Below the pieces are notes generated by a model. That model was not told the origin of the DNA, made no database searches, and saw only the letters and a program-made list of their open reading frames with translations. Positions 59,429-64,000 of a stretch of DNA of 64,000 bases are shown here, in pieces (within the stretch, counting starts at the first letter, position 1; every line of letters begins with the position of its first letter). The DNA lies in the NCBI GenBank assembly GCA_037176885.1, contig JAWWNJ010000017.1:682001-746000 (forward strand), given 5' to 3'. Source of the DNA: Favolaschia claudopus. Taxonomy: Eukaryota > Basidiomycota > Agaricomycetes > Agaricales > Mycenaceae. The translations under genes and the position numbers were made by a program.

Positions 59429-61047
59429 ATGTCGCTGCTGTCTGACAGGCAGAAGGAGGACCTGTGCGTCCCCTTTGTGGCGTTCGAAAGGAAGTTCTCA
59501 CTCGGTTTCTAGGCACAAATCCATGCTGGACTACCTCTATGCCAACAACTTCATTTCGGCCTTCAACGCTCTCAAGCAAGACGCAGAGACGGAATACACA
59601 CCCGATCCAAAGGCGAAATACAGTGGACTACTTGAGAAGAAATGGACGAGTGTTATCCGATTGCAGAAGAAGGTGCGTTAGCTCCAAACCGTCCCAACAA
59701 TCGCGACTGTAACTATGCGTAGATCATGGACCTTGAAAATCGAAATTCGGCTCTACAAGAGGAACTATCGCAAGCACCGTCAAAGCGCGCTGCTTCTCAG
59801 TCCGATTGGGTTCCGCGCGCCCCCGCCGCGCATGTGCTCACTGGCCATCGCTCGCCCATCACGCGAGTCGCTTTCCATCCGCAGTATTCGATACTCGCGT
59901 CCGCAAGTGAAGATGCAACCGTGAAGATATGGGACTGGGAAACGGGCGAGTTCGAGCGCACCCTCAAGGGACATACCAAGGCCGTCATGGACGTGGATTT
60001 CGATCACAAGGGACAATTATTAGGTGGGTTCGCCAATCGTTTAACAATGACCTGAAAGAGTCGACCTGCGAAATAGTAACGTGCTCTACGGACCTGTTCA
60101 TCAAGATATGGGACAGCCAGAACGAATGGAAGAATACCAAAACCTTCCCAGGACACGAGCACTCAGTCTCGTCCGTTCGGTTCATGCCTGGCGACCAGTT
60201 TATCGTGAGCGCTAGTAGGGACAAAACCATCCGAGTTTTCGACGTTGCTTCCACGTGAGTGTGATTGCGAACTGCCCAGGATTGGCGCCTCTTACCTCCT
60301 ACAGACACCTTGTCCGAACCATATCAGGGCACTCTGAGTGGGTACGCTGCGTAATTCCCTCGGATGACGGAAAGCTTTTAGCAAGCGCCTCCAACGATCA
60401 TGTTCGTACTTTCGTCGACACCCCATCTCCTTGTCTCACTAAGTCTTCCAGACTGCTCGTATCTGGGACCCGCTAACGGGTGAATCGAAGATGGAATTAC
60501 GGGGACATGAAAACGCTGTCGAGGTCGTCGTGTTCGCACCCCCCGCTGCATACGCTGCCATTCGGGAGCTTGCCGGCATACCAGTACGAGATCCCAGCGA
60601 GCTTGCTTCGATGGTCTAATTTTGAATTAGAATACCGACCGCTCCAAGCGTCTAGGTGCATACGTCGCTACCGGTGCGCGTGATAAGACGATCAAGCTAT
60701 GGGATACCGCCAGTGGGCAATTGCTACGAAATCTTCCAGGGCACGACAACTGGGTTCGCGCTCTGGCATTCCATCCCACAGGAAAATACCTCTTGTCCGC
60801 ATCAGACGACAAGACAGTACGAGTGTGGGAGCTCTCAACTGGCCGATGCATGAAGACTGTCGAAGCCCACGGCCATTTTGTCCAAACTCTCGCATGGGGC
60901 CGGCAGGTCGTCGGCGGTGGGAAAGGCGACGACGTGAAGGTCAATGGCGACGCAGCCAAGGGTGACGCGCCGCCGGTGGAAGAAAAGTTGATCAATGTTG
61001 TGGCTACGGGTAGCGTAGACCAAACTGTCAAGATTTGGCTTCCTTGA
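59429..61047 (+). CDS. nudF: LIS1/NudF/Pac1 dynein regulator
   Basis: Binds dynein with NudE and controls nuclear migration along hyphae. [12 protein letters not shown] begins the LisH dimerisation domain ([20 protein letters not shown]), followed by [19 protein letters not shown] and a short coiled coil ([18 protein letters not shown]). A seven-bladed WD40 propeller follows: [165 protein letters not shown]. An insert of about 25 residues ([19 protein letters not shown]) sits in the last blade, as often in basidiomycetes. Introns are short and in phase. About 440 aa, normal. Confidence 0.94.
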
Positions 61048-62632
61048 TTTGCTTGGCGGGAGGGTTTGGGGTCGAGATTTTTCCTTCGATTGCTCTTCCG
61101 ACTCCCGCGCAGCCGATTCGGCTGCGTCGCATTCGTCGCCTGCTGGGCCCACGCTAGATTTATACTTGCCTTTCGGCATTTGGACTCTTGTTTTATCATG
61201 CTCGTTCTACCTAGTAAGCTTGCTCTTCACTTTTGATTATAATGTTGGTTCTCAACAAATTTGCAGGGCAGCGGTAGAGGACGTGTAACACTAAGCAACC
61301 CAACACCACTCTTTCAACACACACGATATCGTAATTCTTCGGTGCCTGCTATCATACCACCATCACAACGCACAGTTAGTACAGCTGAAATCATGCCTCA
61401 TCTTCACGTTCCCTTCATATCCTATGACGACACCCTCTTCATCCTTTTCGATGTCGAGGTTTCATTCGGTCTAATTTTTCCTATTCCGTCTTCTCCTCAC
61501 TTGCATTGTTCCGACGCATACCCAGAATTGACTGTGATATCATCAACGCTGTACGTGTAAACAATAGAGGGGCAGTACTATGTTATATATTTTCCTGAAG
61601 GTTCTTTTATGGAAGCGGAATTAAAAGTATTTCGGAACCGCGAAAAGAGTGGAAGGAAGGAATGTTGGGCTTCGATGATTCTGGCATGTTCCTGGAAGTC
61701 GGTCTGTACGCTTTGGAGGACACAATGCATAAGCAAGTTGTATAATCTCAACAAAATCCTGAACATACTCGAGAGCAGTCAGCGAACTCAAGGGAATGTT
61801 TGTGCTTCGATGGTTGTGGCATGTTCCTGGAAGTCTATATGCTTCGGAGAACGCAACAATGCCATGAGCAAGTGTATCATGCCAACAAAACCTTGGACAT
61901 ACTGGAGGCCAGTCAGCGGACTCTTCTTTCGGCTGAAGAGTCTACATCTCCCAATGCCTGTTTCCCCCCTTGGCTTTCTTCGAACTGGCCCCGCCTTGCG
62001 GCGTGCGGAAAGAGATGAGGCGCAAATCTCGGGAGAAATACGGGTCTGATTGTCTTGGCCATGCGCATTGGGCCTGCCGTTGGTCGGGTATGAGAAAGGA
62101 TAATACCCAACGACTGCACGTCGACGAGGGGAGCAATCCAAACTGGGTGGAAGGAAGCGGCCATGTTCCTTGCTGGATTTCAAAGGTGCCTTGACTCTTA
62201 TATATCTTTCCCCCTGTGGGTTGCGCGCTGCGAATACACCCGCGTCGTGACGTATGAATTGAGTCCGCAATTTGTCCTTTGCTATTTGAAAATGGTTGTG
62301 GTATGGATCTTGACCGAATTTGGCTCGTAGTCCTCGCTTTGACCGCCAACTTGAAGAAGTCACGACTTATATTATAATTCCCTTGTAATTCCCAAATAAT
62401 TCCGGGATCTTCAATTCCCAGGACCCAGATTGTTGTTTTACTCTGAGCTATGTAACATATCCTGTGTACAGGTCTGTACAGATTCTATGTGTGTTTGCAT
62501 ACTCTACAAAGTCCATCAAATGCAGTCCAAGAATTTCCGACGATAGCGCGACAACAAGAAAGCAATGAGACAAGGTGAGGGAGAAACTAAGATGATGGTC
62601 CAGTGGCAGATTCCCCCGCCTGTTTGTTCACC
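61048..62632. other. gene-poor stretch of 1.6 kb
   Basis: No gene I can support. Overlapping frames occur on both strands (for example 61788-62363 minus and 61609-62049 plus) but lack motifs and splice structure. The stretch holds a diverged 134-bp tandem repeat (61659-61923) and AT-rich sequence near 62360-62470. It could be a decayed gene, a non-coding transcript, or long 3' and regulatory sequence. Confidence 0.45.
61659..61923. repeat. two diverged tandem copies of a 134-bp unit
   Basis: Unit 1 begins at 61659 and unit 2 at 61793. Shared blocks include GCTTCGATG, GGCATGTTCCTGGAAGTC, GCAAG, CAACAAAA, GGACATACT/GAACATACT and CAGTCAGCGRACTC in the same order. Roughly three quarters of positions look identical. 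The period is not a multiple of three. Confidence 0.75.
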
Positions 62633-63721
62633 TTAGTCCTGCTTGGCCCATCGCAGACCACAAGCATTGCACAAGGTTTTTGGTCCGGTTGGGCCCTGCA
62701 ACATTCGTGATATTGCGATTCGATACCCGTCAAGCTCACGCACGACCTTTCGCCATTCAGGAGAGTCGGTGCGTCCACAAGTGATACAAACATACTGCTC
62801 GGGCGGAACAGTTTTTCTTTTGAACCTTGAGAGAATTTATATGTAAGCAGCGATTGAGATGCATGACGCGTTACCCTTTTTCTTTTTCAATTGGTCGCTG
62901 TCATCCGCAGGCTTTCTGATAAGCCGGTACCGATTCTATCGCCAGCAAGTGGAGGGAAAGAGGTCATATCGTCTTCTAGGCGAGAGACCGAGGAATAGGG
63001 TACTTAGGAAGCACTGAGGTTGTCGCGTACAAAGACGTCGGAGTCGACGCATTAGATGAAGCAGGCGAGCCGGGAGAAGACGGGGGCGCCCGGGCTCTGA
63101 GCTCGGCGACCCGATATTGTAGTCGGTCGTGCTCCTCTTGAAGTTCAAGAAAGGTGTCCAACCTTCGAAACAAAATTCAACTTCACTCGCGATTAGAAGA
63201 ATAACCATACATTTCAACGTTCTTATTGGGATACGGTTTGGCTACGGCAAAAAACACCTGTGCATCTGTCTCAGTGGTCTGCACTCGCCCGTTCACCTCA
63301 AATAGTTGTTCAGGTGATGCTGGGTCAGTTGATTTAGATGGTGCGATACGAATCCGAACATAGGACGCTGCCATGGGATCTCCAGTCCGAAGGGAATCTT
63401 GAAAAGCCTGGATAAAGCCATCCTTGTCTTCGGCTGCGTGCGATATCTGTGCTCTGAAAATTGCCGACTTTGACGAGTAACTCACCGTTGAGAGGTCGGC
63501 AAAGTCGTAATCAATCAGATCAGCGTCGCTCCAGCCCAAGAGTGCTTTGAGACCGTTTCCGCAGTACAGCACTTTGCCTAGAGGAGAGAGAACTAGGAGC
63601 AGAACGTCGACCAACTCTGTGATGACCAGATCGGCCCAACGCTTGCGTTTACCGAATTCAAAGTTTGGGCCAGCGGTGGGGGAAGTAGGGACGAGTTTCC
63701 TGACTCCATTCCAGAGGACAT
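62633..63721 (-). CDS. White Collar-2-type PAS/GATA transcription factor
   Basis: Partner of the blue-light photoreceptor WC-1; the complex drives light-induced genes and fruiting in mushrooms. The PAS domain reads [53 protein letters not shown], with later strands ([32 protein letters not shown]). A helical linker follows ([20 protein letters not shown]), then a Ser/Pro-rich segment and a GATA finger: [38 protein letters not shown] (CX2CX18CX2C, typical of WC proteins). The TAA follows directly. The 5' end is unsettled: [19 protein letters not shown] (ATG 63721) resembles WC-2 N-termini, but its frame is one base off from the PAS exon, and upstream exons or a frameshift are possible. The junction just before the finger (near 62830-62880) is also unresolved. 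Confidence 0.82.
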
Positions 63722-64000
63722 GGGGGAGCAAGACAAGGAGCAAATTAACAGACTTTATTAAAAGATTAATGACGGTAGCGTAGTGGGGGCGAGACGGGGA
63801 CAGTCTGAATGTTGTGACACCTTGGATCGGATCGGCGGTTGCCGTGAGTCATGATATCTCATGATAATATTGATATGGACGCGTCGCGTCACAGCTGTGA
63901 CCACCTTTCTCTCCTTTCCCCACCTCGTCGTCTCCCACAACAGACGGCCCACCACTTGTTCATATCCGCGTATACGTTCAACGCTATTATGGTTCAACTC
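63722..64000. other. window end upstream of WC-2
   Basis: About 280 bases with only short frames. It may be WC-2 5' UTR, promoter, or a missing first exon. Confidence 0.35.

Noticed and set aside
61788..62363. 191-codon minus-strand frame in the gene-poor stretch
   Set aside because: No motif, Arg/Pro/Ser-rich composition typical of a chance frame, and it overlaps the tandem repeat.

Overview
The window is nuclear DNA of a filamentous basidiomycete, most likely an Agaricomycete. Almost every gene is cut by many short (about 45-60 nt) GT-AG introns and intergenic gaps are mostly 50-300 bp. The gene set also fits: TFIIA small subunit, PI4-kinase Stt4, Pot1, RNAi RNA-dependent RNA polymerase, CreC, SNW/SKIP, LIS1/NudF and White Collar-2. 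I see no rRNA, tRNA, CRISPR array or intact transposon. Exon structures were worked out by eye from reading frame, splice signals and remembered family motifs, so single junctions may be off.

Layout. 1-9.3 kb: 3' part of a gamma-tubulin complex component (GCP5-like), TFIIA small subunit, inositol polyphosphate multikinase (minus), a 95-codon gene sharing its promoter, a multi-pass membrane protein, and TRAPP subunit Trs23 (minus). 9.4-21.3 kb: secreted glutaminyl cyclase, an acidic coiled-coil (possibly kinetochore) protein (minus), the large PI4-kinase STT4, and a GH30 secreted glycosidase (minus). 21.7-24.3 kb: a large inverted duplication carrying two nearly identical, divergently transcribed, secreted cysteine-rich genes. 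25-32 kb: an orphan gene, Rab6/Ypt6, TAP42 (minus) and a Pot1-like telomere protein with a long N-terminal extension. 32.3-37.1 kb: QDE-1-type RNA-dependent RNA polymerase (minus). 37.3-46.7 kb: an orphan membrane protein, CreC/WDR20 (minus), mitochondrial branched-chain ketoacid dehydrogenase E1 beta, an orphan membrane protein (minus) and SNW/SKIP (minus). 47-64 kb: an IBtk-like ankyrin/RCC1/BTB protein, a histidine acid phosphatase, a class I aminotransferase (minus), CWF19L1/Drn1 (minus), LIS1, a gene-poor 1.6 kb stretch with a diverged 134-bp tandem repeat, and White Collar-2 (minus, 5' end near the window edge).

Most genes are housekeeping and do not form a pathway cluster. The most notable signals are in gene structure. 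In the RdRP the catalytic GDLDGD motif can only be rebuilt with a 2-nt micro-exon. In the PI4-kinase the segment after DFG needs an intron that starts AT and ends AC, followed by an 8-nt micro-exon. Two introns appear to use GC donors. The inverted gene pair has almost identical exons and promoters but a visibly diverged first intron, which suggests a very recent duplication or continuing gene conversion.
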